This document shows positions 17,797 to 27,155 of a stretch of 64,000 nucleotides of DNA, piece by piece. The notes under the pieces were generated by a model. The model worked only from the letters and a program-made list of their open reading frames with translations. It made no database searches and was not told the origin of the DNA. The translations under genes and the position numbers were made by a program. Origin of the DNA: Paraburkholderia eburnea (GTDB taxonomy: Bacteria; Pseudomonadota; Gammaproteobacteria; Burkholderiales; Burkholderiaceae); NCBI RefSeq assembly GCF_002917095.1, contig NZ_PQGA01000020.1, positions 1 to 64,000 on the forward strand, written 5' to 3'. Position 1 is the stretch's first letter, and each line of letters opens with the position of its first letter.

Positions 17797-19116
17797 TTAC
17801 TTCGCGAAGCGGTCTGGCACCTCGGTCACGCGGCGTTGCGCGACGTGATCGACCCAATCGGTGCTGTCGGTGCTGACCGGGGCGCGGGTGATGGGGCGTG
17901 GCTCCGTGCGCGTGCCGGCGTAGGTCGTGAGCGACGGATATTCGTCGCTGGAATTGACTGCGAACTGATGCGGTGAATATTCCGCAGCCTCCGAATACAT
18001 ACCGCGCGTGCGCCGCGTGGGAACGAGCGGCGCACTGGCGTGCGGCGCGAATTCGTGAATTGCATGGTGGTTGCCCACATTGCGCGACGCCCGTGCGCCC
18101 GCCCTGGTTTCCTGACGGCGGTTGGCCGTAGCGACGCGTTTTTCGCTGGCAGCCTTGAGCACGGGCGTGATTTGCGCGGGCTTGCTTGCCTGCGTACGCA
18201 TCGCGAAGTCGGGCCGTTCAGCGGATACCGATGCCGTCGTCGCTTCGACGGACGTTGCAGCGGGAGTCGGTACCGGCGCGGTTTCCTTGCGCGGCACGAC
18301 AGCGGGTGCCGAGGCGACGACGGGCGTGGCCGTGAGTTTATCGGCGCGTTGCGCTGGAGCGTTTGCAGGCGAGAACGAAGGTGCGAATGGAGGGGCAAGC
18401 GTAGCGTCGCGCTGGACAACGACTGCCGAGCCGATCGCGACGCCGTTCTCGTGTCTGGCATCCGACACTACGGCTTGCGGACCCTTGACGACGCCCGACA
18501 TCGAGCGGTCGTGCAGGGTGCGTTCGTCGGCAAGACGAGTCGACGATTGCGTTGCCGGGTTCGCTGCCGACTTCGCTGCCGGGCTCGCGTTGGCCTTCGA
18601 AGCCGGGTTCGCGGATGCAAGCAGCGCGGATTCGCTTTTATCGTCGTGGAATTGCGTGTGGCTGGCGACGATCCAGGCGAGCAACGCTGCGCCGCCGACG
18701 GCGACCGCGCTGGCGGTGAGCCTGTGCGAGGGATATGCCGTGAGTCCCGTCTGTGTGCTTTGTGCCCGCTGCGCCGTCTGTGCGCCAGCAGCAGTACGGC
18801 CGCCCAGGGCTTCTGCTGCGGCCCGCTGCGCCTGCGCGGCGCTCAGCGCTGCGCCGACGGACGCGGCGACAGGCCGCGGCGGCTCGGCTGCGGTACGGGG
18901 CTGGCGATCCCAGCGATACACCCGGCGGAAGGCTTCCGCGCTCAGGCAGATGGTGCGCAGGAACGCCGCGTAGAGCCCGTGCAGTTCGGTGCGCAGGCTG
19001 AAATGCGACGGCATCAGTGACCATTCGCGGCCGAATGGCGGTGGGACTCGATTGAGCGGGCGCATGTGCGGCATCGCGAGTGCGCCTTCCACCTGAACTA
19101 ACGGAAAAGTTGACAT
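17797..19116 (-). CDS. Hypothetical single-pass membrane protein, Ala/Thr/Pro-rich
   Basis: A 439-residue protein that I do not recognise. After about 140 cytoplasmic-type residues comes one hydrophobic segment (ASAVAVGGAALLAWIVAS), then about 280 residues of low-complexity Ala/Ser/Pro/Thr-rich sequence with scattered basic residues, probably in the periplasm. Base composition is that of the neighbourhood, so it is probably a lineage-specific chromosomal gene. Start ATG at 19116 (MSTFPLVQVEG). Confidence 0.7.
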   Translation of the reverse strand: MSTFPLVQVEGALAMPHMRPLNRVPPPFGREWSLMPSHFSLRTELHGLYAAFLRTICLSAEAFRRVYRWDRQPRTAAEPPRPVAASVGAALSAAQAQRAAAEALGGRTAAGAQTAQRAQSTQTGLTAYPSHRLTASAVAVGGAALLAWIVASHTQFHDDKSESALLASANPASKANASPAAKSAANPATQSSTRLADERTLHDRSMSGVVKGPQAVVSDARHENGVAIGSAVVVQRDATLAPPFAPSFSPANAPAQRADKLTATPVVASAPAVVPRKETAPVPTPAATSVEATTASVSAERPDFAMRTQASKPAQITPVLKAASEKRVATANRRQETRAGARASRNVGNHHAIHEFAPHASAPLVPTRRTRGMYSEAAEYSPHQFAVNSSDEYPSLTTYAGTRTEPRPITRAPVSTDSTDWVDHVAQRRVTEVPDRFAK

Positions 19117-19361
19117 GGATCTCTCGCTGCCTTGTTGTGGTGGAACACCAGAACATGGTGGTATTCGAAAGGCGCTCTACGGTTCAGCGCGCTATTCGGG
19201 AATCGGATGCGTAGTCTCAAATATTGCAGGGCCGACTCCCGACAATCCATCGGAAACATCTGAAAAGTCGTCGGGGATTGTAGTCGTAATGCGAATGGGG
19301 ACCGACTTGCGCGCCCGGGACCAGGCGCGAAGCCGGTGGCCTTCCGGCAAAAAATCCGCGC

Positions 19362-19904
19362 CTAGCTGGCGGCGAGCCGGTACACGTAACGCAGCGCGGT
19401 GATGTCGACGCCGCCCATGCGATCCGGCTCGGAACCTGAGAGCTCCCAGCCCTGGCGCTCGTAAAACGCAATGGCCGGCGTATTGCCGTCGAGCACGTAC
19501 AGATACAACTGCGCTTCGCCCTGGTCGCGCGCCCAGCGCTGCGCGGCCTCCATGAGCCGCTTGCCCACGCCGATTCCCTGATGCGCGGGCAGCGCATGCA
19601 GATTGTCGAGCAGCACGCCCCACGGCGATTCGGGCTGGCGCTCGACGCACACGAAGCCGACCGGCGTGGGCGCGGCGCCCGGCGTGGCGAGTTCCGCGAT
19701 CAGCACGAGGCGGCGCTGAGCGCCCGGCGCTTCCATGCGTGCGCGCCAGTAGGCATCGCGCTCGGCGTTGACTTCGTTTTCGAGGAAGGCGGACGGCAGC
19801 AACCGGCGGTAGGTGGCCTGCCAACTGGCGGCGTGCATGGCGGCGAGTAGCGGGGCATCGGCAATCGTGGCCGGTCGCAGTGTGAGGGGCGTGGCAGTAG
19901 ACAT
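19362..19904 (-). CDS. GNAT family N-acetyltransferase
   Basis: A 180-residue acetyltransferase. The acetyl-CoA motif A is LHALPAHQGIGVGKRLM (Q-x-x-G-x-G/A), followed by YVLDGNTPAIAFYERQGWE, the usual motif B end. The acceptor substrate is unknown. Standing alone on the minus strand; start ATG at 19904 (MSTATPLTLRPA). Confidence 0.9.
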   Translation of the reverse strand: MSTATPLTLRPATIADAPLLAAMHAASWQATYRRLLPSAFLENEVNAERDAYWRARMEAPGAQRRLVLIAELATPGAAPTPVGFVCVERQPESPWGVLLDNLHALPAHQGIGVGKRLMEAAQRWARDQGEAQLYLYVLDGNTPAIAFYERQGWELSGSEPDRMGGVDITALRYVYRLAAS

Positions 19905-20276
19905 GCGGGGCGTCGATTATGCGGAAAAGGTGCGGCACATCTCCACGCCGGCGAATTCGCCGGAACGGGCTGCATCGATGGGCTATTGTGCATGATAGGC
20001 ACCCTCATGCGTATCGTCGTAGCTCGTCCCGGTTGCCGGCGACTTCGAAAGCTATATGAAATATTTGAATGAAGTTAGAAAGGGTAGCGCGACGTTCATG
20101 GCCGTTAGCTAACCGTAGTCAGGTCTTACCCGGATTTCTGGACCCGAGGGCGCGCAGCATAATGAGCGCCCGCGCGCGCGAGGTCGTGGCGCATCGGTGT
20201 TTTGTGTTTCCCTGCCAGGCGGTCCAGGCGCAGCAATGCGATATGACGGCCGGCTGGCAATCCTTCAGAGATCGTC
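19905..20276. promoter_or_regulatory. Intergenic region upstream of the citrate-type symporter
   Basis: This 372-bp gap lies between the divergent GNAT and symporter genes. It includes an AT-richer patch around 20050-20080 and no supportable gene. Promoters for both flanking genes are expected here; I could not assign boxes. Confidence 0.35.
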
Positions 20277-21572
20277 ATGTCCACAGCGACCCACGCTTCT
20301 TCCAGCGAATCGAAGTTCCGCACGGTGTTTCGCGTCGTCAGCGGCAACTTCCTGGAAATGTACGACTTCATGGTCTATGGCTATTACGCCTCGGCGATCG
20401 CCAAGACCTACTTCCCGAGCAATAACGCGTTCGCCTCGCTGATGCTCGCGCTCTCCGTGTTCGGCGCGGGTTTTCTGGTGCGACCGCTCGGGGCGATCAT
20501 CCTCGGCGCGTATATCGACCACCACGGCCGGCGCAAGGGCCTGATTCTCACGCTCGGCCTCATGGCGCTCGGCACGCTGGCTGTCGCGGTAGTGCCGGGT
20601 TACGCGACCATCGGCGTGCTCGCGCCGGTGCTCGTGCTGCTCGGGCGTCTGCTGCAGGGTTTCTCGGCGGGGGTGGAGCTGGGCGGCGTCTCGGTCTATC
20701 TCTCGGAAATCGCGACCAAGGGCAACAAGGGCTTTTACGTGTCGTGGCAGTCGGGCAGCCAGCAGGTCGCGGTGATCTTCGCGGCGCTGCTCGGCGTGGT
20801 GCTGCACAACCTCCTGCCGGTCGAGGAAATGACCGCGTGGGGCTGGCGCGTGCCCTTCATCATCGGCTGCCTGATCGTGCCGTTCCTGTTCATGATTCGC
20901 CGCTCGCTGCAGGAAACCGAGGAATTCGCGAAGAAAAAGCATCGTCCGTCGATCGGCGAAATCATGACGTCGATGCTGCAGAACTGGGGCATCGTGCTGG
21001 GCGGCATGGGCATGGTCATCATGACGACCGTGTCGTTCTACATGATCACGGCTTATACGCCGACCTTCGGCAAGGAAGTGCTCAAGATGGGCGAGCTGGA
21101 TACGCTCGTCGTGACGGTCTGTATCGGCTTGTCGAATCTTTTCTGGCTGCCGGTTTCGGGCGCGATTTCGGACCGCATCGGCCGTCGTCCCGTGCTGTTC
21201 GCTTTCACGATTCTCACGATCCTCACGGCCTATCCGGCGGTGCAATGGCTCGTGGCCGATCCGTCGTTCGCGCGCCTCCTGATGGTCGAGCTGTGGCTGT
21301 CGTTCCTCTACGGCTGCTACAACGGCGCGATGGTCGTGGCGCTCACCGAAGTCATGCCCGTCGATGTGCGCACTGCGGGCTTCTCGCTGGCCTACAGCCT
21401 CGCGACGACCATCGGCGGCTTCACGCCGGCGATTTCGACGTACCTGATCCATGTCAGCGGCAACAAGGCGGCGCCGGGCGCGTGGATGGGCGTCGCGGGC
21501 ATTTGCGGGCTGATTGCCACGCTGGTGCTCTATCGCACGGCCGAGGCGCGCAACCAGTACAAGACGGTCTGA
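20277..21572 (+). CDS. MFS metabolite:H+ symporter, citrate/tricarballylate type
   Basis: A 431-residue, 12-helix transporter of the metabolite:H+ symporter family. It has the MFS loop motif (AYIDHHGRRKG), GRLLQGFSAGVELGGVSVYL and SDRIGRRPV. The match to plasmid-borne CitA and to TcuC of tricarballylate use is close in my recollection (GNFLE start, SRQ-type middle, LTEVMP-VRT end). Citrate or a related tricarboxylate is the likely substrate. No tcuA/tcuB or two-component regulator is adjacent. Start ATG at 20277 with a weak AGAG site upstream. Confidence 0.88.
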   Translation: MSTATHASSSESKFRTVFRVVSGNFLEMYDFMVYGYYASAIAKTYFPSNNAFASLMLALSVFGAGFLVRPLGAIILGAYIDHHGRRKGLILTLGLMALGTLAVAVVPGYATIGVLAPVLVLLGRLLQGFSAGVELGGVSVYLSEIATKGNKGFYVSWQSGSQQVAVIFAALLGVVLHNLLPVEEMTAWGWRVPFIIGCLIVPFLFMIRRSLQETEEFAKKKHRPSIGEIMTSMLQNWGIVLGGMGMVIMTTVSFYMITAYTPTFGKEVLKMGELDTLVVTVCIGLSNLFWLPVSGAISDRIGRRPVLFAFTILTILTAYPAVQWLVADPSFARLLMVELWLSFLYGCYNGAMVVALTEVMPVDVRTAGFSLAYSLATTIGGFTPAISTYLIHVSGNKAAPGAWMGVAGICGLIATLVLYRTAEARNQYKTV

Positions 21573-21590
21573 CGCGCGCCGCGCGCAAAG

Positions 21591-21618
21591 AAAAAACCCG
21601 CAGCGATGCGGGTTTTTT
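21591..21618. terminator. Bidirectional terminator after the symporter
   Basis: AAAAAACCCGCA (21591-21602) and TGCGGGTTTTTT (21607-21618) form a 12-bp stem with loop GCGA, A/T tracts on both sides. It separates two converging genes. Confidence 0.92.
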
Positions 21619-21676
21619 TACGTCCGGCGTCCGGGTGCTCAGGCAGGCGTTCGGGCTTTGGGCGGCTGGAAGCGCT

Positions 21677-23587
21677 TCAGCCTTCGCGCAACGCTTGGGC
21701 GACTTGCGCCACCACCTCGTCCCACGCGCCGGGGCGTGGCTGGCGTACGAGTCGTGCGCGCGGATACCAGGGGCTTGAGTCGGTGCCCGTGAACCAGCGC
21801 CAGTCGGCGGCGAAAGGCAGCATCAGCCAGAGCTGCGCGTCGAGCGCACCCGCGAGGTGGGCAATCGACGTGTCGATGGACACCACGGCGTCCAGGCGCT
21901 CGATGACAGCGGCGGTGTCCGCGAAATCAGCGAGCTTGTGGCCGGGACGGTGGATCGAACGCGCGCGCGGATGCGAGTCGAGCGCCGCATGTTCGGCCTC
22001 GGTCAGATCGGGCTGAAGCACGATCCAGTCGATGCCGTCGAGCGCGAAGAGCGGTTCGAGCGCGGCGAGCGGCATGCTGCGAGTCTCGTGCCGGTGGATG
22101 CGGCCCGACCACGCCAGGCCGATCTTGCGCCGCGCCTGGCCGCCGAGCGAGCCGCGCCATTTGCGGCGATACGGCGCGGGCGCGGCGAGATAGGGCATGG
22201 GCGCGGGCAGGGCGTCGAAGCTCGTGCCGAGCACGAGCGGCAGCGACAGCAGCGGGCATTGCAGATCGGCCTGCGGACGCGGCGCGCCCTGGGCAATCAG
22301 CGTGATGCGCGCTGCCTGGGCCGCGGGCGCGATGAGCGGCACCAGCGGCGCCTGCACTTCGAGCACGATGCGCGTGCCCGTCTGCGCGAGCGCCAGCACG
22401 GACGGCACGAAGCGGATGAACTGCAGCGTGTCGCCGAAACCTTGTTCGGCGTGGATCAGCAAGGTGCGCTCGCCCAGCGGCTCGCCGCGCCAGCGCGGCA
22501 CGCCTTGCGGGCAAGTGGGCACCGGCGCGCTCGCGCGCGCGGGCAGGCCCAACGCGCCGAAGCCTTCGTCGCGCGCGCCCGGATCGAGCCGCCATTCGTA
22601 CTCGGGCAGGCCGCGCCGGAAGTCGCCGAGCGTGAGCCAGGTGAGCGCCCGGTTCAGATGCGCGGCGGCCAGATCGGGCCGTGTGCGCAGCGCCTCGTCG
22701 AAGGCGCGCAGCGCGGCGGCGTGACGGCCGAGCGCGTGCTGCGCCGTCCCAAGCGCGAGCCAGGCGAGCGAAAACTTCGGATCGAGGCCGATCGCGCGCT
22801 CATAGGCCGCGATCGCCTCGTCGTGACGGCCGAGCGCCGCGAGCGCATTGCCGAGTCCAAACAACGCGGGCGTGAACTGCGGTTGCAGGGCCAGAGCGGT
22901 TTCATAGCCGGATACCGCGTGCGCGTGATAACCGGTCGCCTCGAGCGTGTTCGCGAGGTTGAAATGCGCGGCGACGAAACGCGGCTGCACGCGCAGCGCC
23001 TTCTGGAAGTGCTCGACCGCGCCCGCGCTGTCGCCCAGCGCGTTCAGGGCCATCCCGAGATTGTTGTGCGCGCCCGCGTGGCCCGGGCGGATCTTCAGCG
23101 CGCGCCGGAACGTCTCGGCGGCTTCGGCGTGGCGGCCAAGCGCATGCAGCGCGTTGCCCAGGTTGTTGTGCGACGACGCGTCGCCGGGCTGCAGGCGCAC
23201 CGCATGGCCGAACGCGTACATCGCGTCCTCATGGCGGCCGATCGCCGCATAGGCGTTGCCGAGGTTGTAGTGCGCGAGCGCGAAGGTGGGCGCGAGCGTG
23301 AGCGCATTGCGAAACCGCTCGATCGCGTTGTCGAGTTCGCCCATTGCCTTCAGGGCGTTGCCGAGGTTCAGCTGGAGCGCGGCGTCGTCGGGGCGCAGGT
23401 CGACCGCCCGGCGCACGAGGTCCGCGGCTTCGGCGTGCTGGCCCTTTTGATGCCGCAGCACGCCGAGCATGTGCAGCGCATCGACGTGCACGGGATCGGC
23501 GGCGAGCGTCGCGCGGTAATCGCGCTCGGCGTCCTCCAGCCGGCCGTCGCGATGTGCGGCGAACGCGCGGACAAAAACCTGTTCCAT
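21677..23587 (-). CDS. Tetratricopeptide repeat protein with glycosyltransferase-like C-terminal domain
   Basis: The 636-residue protein starts with about 10 to 11 TPR units (repeating ALxxLGxALxALGRHxEA, residues about 10-360). The rest resembles the GT9/GT41-like fold found behind TPRs in many Burkholderia proteins: GERTLLIHAEQGFGDTLQFIRF, KIGLAWSGRIHR and VVSIDTSIAHLAGAL, with the DTSIAHLAGAL stretch typical of ADP-heptose-type sugar-nucleotide binding. It may modify protein or glycan; acceptor unknown. Start chosen at 23587 (MEQVFVRAF) rather than 39 bp upstream. Single gene, minus strand. Confidence 0.85.
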   Translation of the reverse strand: MEQVFVRAFAAHRDGRLEDAERDYRATLAADPVHVDALHMLGVLRHQKGQHAEAADLVRRAVDLRPDDAALQLNLGNALKAMGELDNAIERFRNALTLAPTFALAHYNLGNAYAAIGRHEDAMYAFGHAVRLQPGDASSHNNLGNALHALGRHAEAAETFRRALKIRPGHAGAHNNLGMALNALGDSAGAVEHFQKALRVQPRFVAAHFNLANTLEATGYHAHAVSGYETALALQPQFTPALFGLGNALAALGRHDEAIAAYERAIGLDPKFSLAWLALGTAQHALGRHAAALRAFDEALRTRPDLAAAHLNRALTWLTLGDFRRGLPEYEWRLDPGARDEGFGALGLPARASAPVPTCPQGVPRWRGEPLGERTLLIHAEQGFGDTLQFIRFVPSVLALAQTGTRIVLEVQAPLVPLIAPAAQAARITLIAQGAPRPQADLQCPLLSLPLVLGTSFDALPAPMPYLAAPAPYRRKWRGSLGGQARRKIGLAWSGRIHRHETRSMPLAALEPLFALDGIDWIVLQPDLTEAEHAALDSHPRARSIHRPGHKLADFADTAAVIERLDAVVSIDTSIAHLAGALDAQLWLMLPFAADWRWFTGTDSSPWYPRARLVRQPRPGAWDEVVAQVAQALREG

Positions 23588-23670
23588 GAACGAAAGGCGA
23601 AGACGTAGGAGATCTAAAGGCGGCATTTTCCCACACTCGCGCAGGCGTCCCGTAATCGAACCGTGGGATG

Positions 23671-23718
23671 TTGACCACGCCCGTCGAAAAAACTAACATA
23701 TGAATACATATTCATATG
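23671..23718 (+). promoter_or_regulatory. Promoter with SmtB/ArsR-type operator for the zinc regulator-exporter operon
   Basis: TTGACC (23671-23676) and TAACAT (23694-23699), 17 bp apart, make a good sigma-70 promoter. Overlapping the -10 box is a perfect inverted repeat, CATATGAAT-acat-ATTCATATG (23697-23718), very close to the SmtB/CzrA-type operator with ATATGAA...TTCATAT. Repressor binding would block initiation. The ATG at 23716 lies inside the operator, which argues for the gene start at 23734. Confidence 0.87.
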
Positions 23719-23733
23719 TATTGGACGCGTCCC

Positions 23734-24057
23734 ATGCCAACCCATTTCGACGACGAGCGCGTGGTGCCGCTCGCGGACCTGTTCCGTCTGCTCGGCGATC
23801 CGACGCGCCTGCGCATCGTGCTCGCCTGCGTGCAGGGCCGCATGGCGGTGGGCGCGATCGCCGACACGCTCGGGCTGTCGCCCTCGCTGGTGAGTCACCA
23901 TCTGCGGCTGTTGCGCGCGGCGCGCGTCGTGCGCTCGGAGCGCGAAGGCAAGCAGGTCTTCTACGCCGCCGCCGATGCCCACATCAGCGCGATGCTGGCG
24001 GGTATGCTCGAACACGTCGCGGAGCCCGCGCTCGGTTTGCCGGAGGTGAGTCGATGA
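23734..24057 (+). CDS. ArsR/SmtB-family zinc-responsive repressor
   Basis: A 107-residue winged-helix repressor. The recognition helix region is SPSLVSHHLRLLRAA. Residues D81-x-H83-x10-H94-x2-E97 match the alpha-5 metal site of SmtB (D-x-H-x10-H-x2-E), which senses zinc across the dimer. No alpha-3 cysteine (ArsR-type) site is present. It should repress itself and the overlapping exporter gene via the operator just upstream, and release on Zn(II), possibly also Co/Cd. The start was set at 23734 (MPTHFDDE). Confidence 0.9.
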   Translation: MPTHFDDERVVPLADLFRLLGDPTRLRIVLACVQGRMAVGAIADTLGLSPSLVSHHLRLLRAARVVRSEREGKQVFYAAADAHISAMLAGMLEHVAEPALGLPEVSR

Positions 24058-25094
24058 GCGCCGGTCATCAGCACAAAAGCGCGGCGGGCGAGGGCCATGC
24101 CCACGACCATGAGCATGGGCATGACCACGACCATGACCATGACCACGCACACGGCGGGCACAGCCACCATCACCACCACGCTCCCGTCGCGGGCCACGGC
24201 CGCGCGTTCGCGCTGGCCGTCGCGCTCAATGTCGTCATCGTCGTCACGCAAGGCATCTATGGCGTGATCGCGCATTCGGCGGCGCTGCTGGCCGACGCCG
24301 GCCACAATCTTTCCGATGTGCTCGGCTTGCTGCTCGCATGGGGCGCGACATGGCTCGCCACGCGGCGACCGTCGGCGCGCTTTACGTTTGGCTTCGGCAG
24401 CAGTTCGATCCTTGCGTCGCTTGCCAATGCGGCGTTGCTGCTCGTCGCCTGCGGCGCGATCCTGGCCGAAGCCGTAGGACGCCTGATCAACCCGGCGCCT
24501 GTCGTCGGTCTCGACGTCTTCGTGGTCGCGACGATCGGCATGATCGTCAACGGGTTCTCCGCGTGGCTTTTCATGCGCGGGCAGAAGGACGACATCAACA
24601 TTCGTGGCGCCTTCCTGCACATGGCCGCCGATGCGCTCGTGTCGGCCGCCGTCGCGGTGAGCGGTCTGGTGATTCTCGGCACGGGCTGGAGCCGGGTTGA
24701 TCCGGTGATGAGCATCGTCGTCGTGCTGGTGATCGTGCGCGGCACCTGGGGGCTGCTGCGCGAGTCGGTGCGGCTCGCGCTCGCGGCGGTGCCCGAGGGC
24801 GTCGATATCGACGGTATCCGCCTCTTTCTTGCACAGCAGCATGGCGTGACCGATGTGCACGACCTGCACGTCTGGGCGTTGTCCACCACCGGCAATGCGC
24901 TTTCCGCGCATCTCGTGATGCCTGCGGGCCATCCCGGCGACGCGGTGCTCGATGCCATGGTGAGCGCGCTCGGCGCGCGCTTTCGCATGCAGCACGTGAC
25001 GCTGCAGGTCGATCTCGGGACGAGCGTGCATCGCTGCGCGCTCGATCCGGCGCTCGACGCCACCGTTGACAGCGCGCCGCATGGTCATACCTGA
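24054..25094 (+). CDS. Cation diffusion facilitator (zinc-type) with His-rich N-terminus
   Basis: A 346-residue inner-membrane metal:H+ antiporter with six predicted helices. The N-terminus (residues about 5-42) has many His/Asp alternations, a cytosolic metal-binding tail. Transport-site motifs HxxxD occur in helix 2 (HNLSD) and helix 5 (HMAAD), the zinc-type arrangement. A cytoplasmic C-terminal domain has VTDVHDLHVWAL. It overlaps the repressor gene by 4 bp (ATGA). Together they form a zinc efflux operon. Confidence 0.92.
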   Translation: MSAGHQHKSAAGEGHAHDHEHGHDHDHDHDHAHGGHSHHHHHAPVAGHGRAFALAVALNVVIVVTQGIYGVIAHSAALLADAGHNLSDVLGLLLAWGATWLATRRPSARFTFGFGSSSILASLANAALLLVACGAILAEAVGRLINPAPVVGLDVFVVATIGMIVNGFSAWLFMRGQKDDINIRGAFLHMAADALVSAAVAVSGLVILGTGWSRVDPVMSIVVVLVIVRGTWGLLRESVRLALAAVPEGVDIDGIRLFLAQQHGVTDVHDLHVWALSTTGNALSAHLVMPAGHPGDAVLDAMVSALGARFRMQHVTLQVDLGTSVHRCALDPALDATVDSAPHGHT

Positions 25095-25171
25095 ACGCCG
25101 CGCCGGTCCATGCACGGCCACGCGGGGAGCGGGCGTACACTACGGTTCATGTCGGCCGCATGGAGGTCTGC

Positions 25172-26908
25172 ATGACCGAGGTTTTTTCCCAGCCGTCCGT
25201 GCTCATCGTCGGCGCGGGACCGACTGGTCTCGCCGCTGCTCTGAGCCTCGCCCGCGCGCGTATTCCGGTCCGCGTGATCGAACGTATGCGCGAGCCCGCA
25301 CGTCATTCGCGCGCCATCGGCATCCAGGCGCGCACGCTCGAACTATTCGAGCAGCATCGCATCGTCGAGCCCTTTCTTGCGCGCGGTCATCGCGCGCACG
25401 TCGCCAATCTCTATTCGAACGGACAGCGTCGCGCGCAGCTCGATTTCGATCCGCTTTTCACGCGCTATCCGTATCTGCTCTTCCTCGATCAGACCGAGAC
25501 CGAGCGCATCCTCGCCACGCAACTGGCGAGCTTCGGCGTCGAGATCGAACGCGGCTGCGAACTGCTGGAACTGCATCAGGGCGCCGCGGGGATCAGCGCG
25601 GACGTGCGTTGCGCCAATGGCCGCGTGGAGGCGATGCGCTGCGCGTATCTGATCGCCGCCGACGGCGCGCACAGCACGGTGCGCCACCACCTCGGCATGG
25701 AGTTCGAGGGCGAGACGCTCGCGCAGTCGTTTTTGCTCGCCGATGTCGAGGCGAGCACGCCCTGGTCCGACGACGAGTTCCATGTGTTCGCCTCGGGCGA
25801 CGGTCTTGCCGCGCTGTTTCCTTACGGGCACGGCCGCTATCGTCTGATCGCCGATCACAAGACGATGCTGCCCGCCGCGCCCGAAGGCACGATCCCCGTG
25901 CCGACGCTGGAGGAGTGCCGCTCGGTGGTCGAGCGGCGCGTGCATCATCCAGTGTCGATCGCCGACATGACCTGGGCGTCGTACTTCCGCATCAATAGCC
26001 GCATGGTGCGTTTTCTGCGCATGGAGCGCGTGTTCTTCGCGGGCGACGCCGCGCACGTGCACAGCCCCGCAGGCGCGCAGGGCATGAACACGGGCATCCA
26101 GGAAGCGTTCAATCTGGGCTGGAAACTCGCGCGCGTGCTGGGCGGCGCGCCCGAGCGGCTGCTCGACACCTATCACGCCGAGCGTTATCCGATCGAGCGC
26201 ATCGTGCTGCGTCAGACGAGCTTCATGACGCAACTCGTCGAGGCCGATCATGGGCCGCTCAAGGTGCTGCGCGAGCGCGTGATGCCGGCGCTGGTCGCGC
26301 TCGGGCCGTTGCGCGACGCGGCGCGCCAGGCGGTGAGCGAACTGTCGATCCAGTACCGGCGCAGTCCATTGACGCTGGAGCGCGTGCTCGACGGCGGACC
26401 GCGCGCGGGCGAGCGCGCGCCCGATGCGTGCGTGCGCGTGATCGACGGGCCGCTTGGCAAGGCGCCGGGCAAGGGACGTATTTTCGATCTGCACGACCCG
26501 GCGAGCTTTTCGCTTTTCCTGCTGGTGGACGCCGATACGGTGCGCGCCGCCGAAGCCGCGGAGCATGACCCGAACGCCGCATCACCGCAGGCGGGCGCGG
26601 CGAACGGTGCCACGGGCAACGGGCCTGACGCATTGCGCCGTTTCGGCGACGCCGTCGAGCGGGTGTTGCCGCAGGCGGTGCGGGTCTGGTGGCTCGCGGA
26701 TCTCGAAGCGGGCGAAGCACCGCTTCCGGGCGAGGGCGCGCCGTCGCTGGGCGATGCGTACGGGCGCACGCGCCCCGCGTTCTATCTCGTGCGGCCCGAC
26801 GGCTACATCTGCGCGCGCGGCCGCACCGGCTCGGACCTGCACGGCCTGTTGCGCCACTGCGAGGCATGGTTCTCGCCGACGCCGTCGCCTAAACCTTCCG
26901 CGCAGTGA
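25172..26908 (+). CDS. FAD-dependent aromatic monooxygenase (class A, PheA/MhpA-like)
   Basis: The 578-residue flavoprotein carries the three class A motifs: GAGPTG (14-19) for ADP binding, the DG motif (AADGAHSTVR) and the GD motif (FFAGDAAHVHSPAGAQGMN). The C-terminal thioredoxin-like region of about 190 residues matches phenol hydroxylase/pentachlorophenol monooxygenase relatives. It should hydroxylate a phenolic or related aromatic with NAD(P)H and O2; the substrate is unknown and no ring-cleavage genes are adjacent. The GGAGGT six bases before the ATG at 25172 decides the start. Its end is 6 bp from the converging fdsD end. Confidence 0.88.
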   Translation: MTEVFSQPSVLIVGAGPTGLAAALSLARARIPVRVIERMREPARHSRAIGIQARTLELFEQHRIVEPFLARGHRAHVANLYSNGQRRAQLDFDPLFTRYPYLLFLDQTETERILATQLASFGVEIERGCELLELHQGAAGISADVRCANGRVEAMRCAYLIAADGAHSTVRHHLGMEFEGETLAQSFLLADVEASTPWSDDEFHVFASGDGLAALFPYGHGRYRLIADHKTMLPAAPEGTIPVPTLEECRSVVERRVHHPVSIADMTWASYFRINSRMVRFLRMERVFFAGDAAHVHSPAGAQGMNTGIQEAFNLGWKLARVLGGAPERLLDTYHAERYPIERIVLRQTSFMTQLVEADHGPLKVLRERVMPALVALGPLRDAARQAVSELSIQYRRSPLTLERVLDGGPRAGERAPDACVRVIDGPLGKAPGKGRIFDLHDPASFSLFLLVDADTVRAAEAAEHDPNAASPQAGAANGATGNGPDALRRFGDAVERVLPQAVRVWWLADLEAGEAPLPGEGAPSLGDAYGRTRPAFYLVRPDGYICARGRTGSDLHGLLRHCEAWFSPTPSPKPSAQ

Positions 26909-26914
26909 GGAAGG

Positions 26915-27151
26915 CTAGGTGGCCGGCGTGAGCGCCTCGCGATGCTGAGTCAGCGCGGCGCGCACGATCTCGCTGAAACCGGCGTCATCGTGCGCGCCGT
27001 CCAGCTCCGTCAGCAGCGCGCGGCGCATGCGCGGCTCCCAGAATTTGCGGATGTGCTCGGCGATGCCCGTGAGCGCTTCCTCGCGATCGGGCAGCGAGTC
27101 GAAAAACAGGCCGATCTGGTTGGCCATTTCGATCAGGTGGTCGGTTTTCAT
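26915..27151 (-). CDS. fdsD: NAD-dependent formate dehydrogenase, delta subunit
   Basis: A 78-residue protein with the FdsD pattern (LIEMANQIGLFFDSLPDREEA, HIRKFWEPRMR). FdsD is a small cytosolic protein required for the soluble FdsGBA enzyme, probably in assembly. It is the last gene of fdsG-fdsB-fdsA-fdsD, 4 bp after fdsA. In Cupriavidus necator, fdsC (FdhD-type sulfurtransferase) lies between fdsA and fdsD; here it does not. Confidence 0.93.
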   Translation of the reverse strand: MKTDHLIEMANQIGLFFDSLPDREEALTGIAEHIRKFWEPRMRRALLTELDGAHDDAGFSEIVRAALTQHREALTPAT

Positions 27152-27155
27152 CGGC

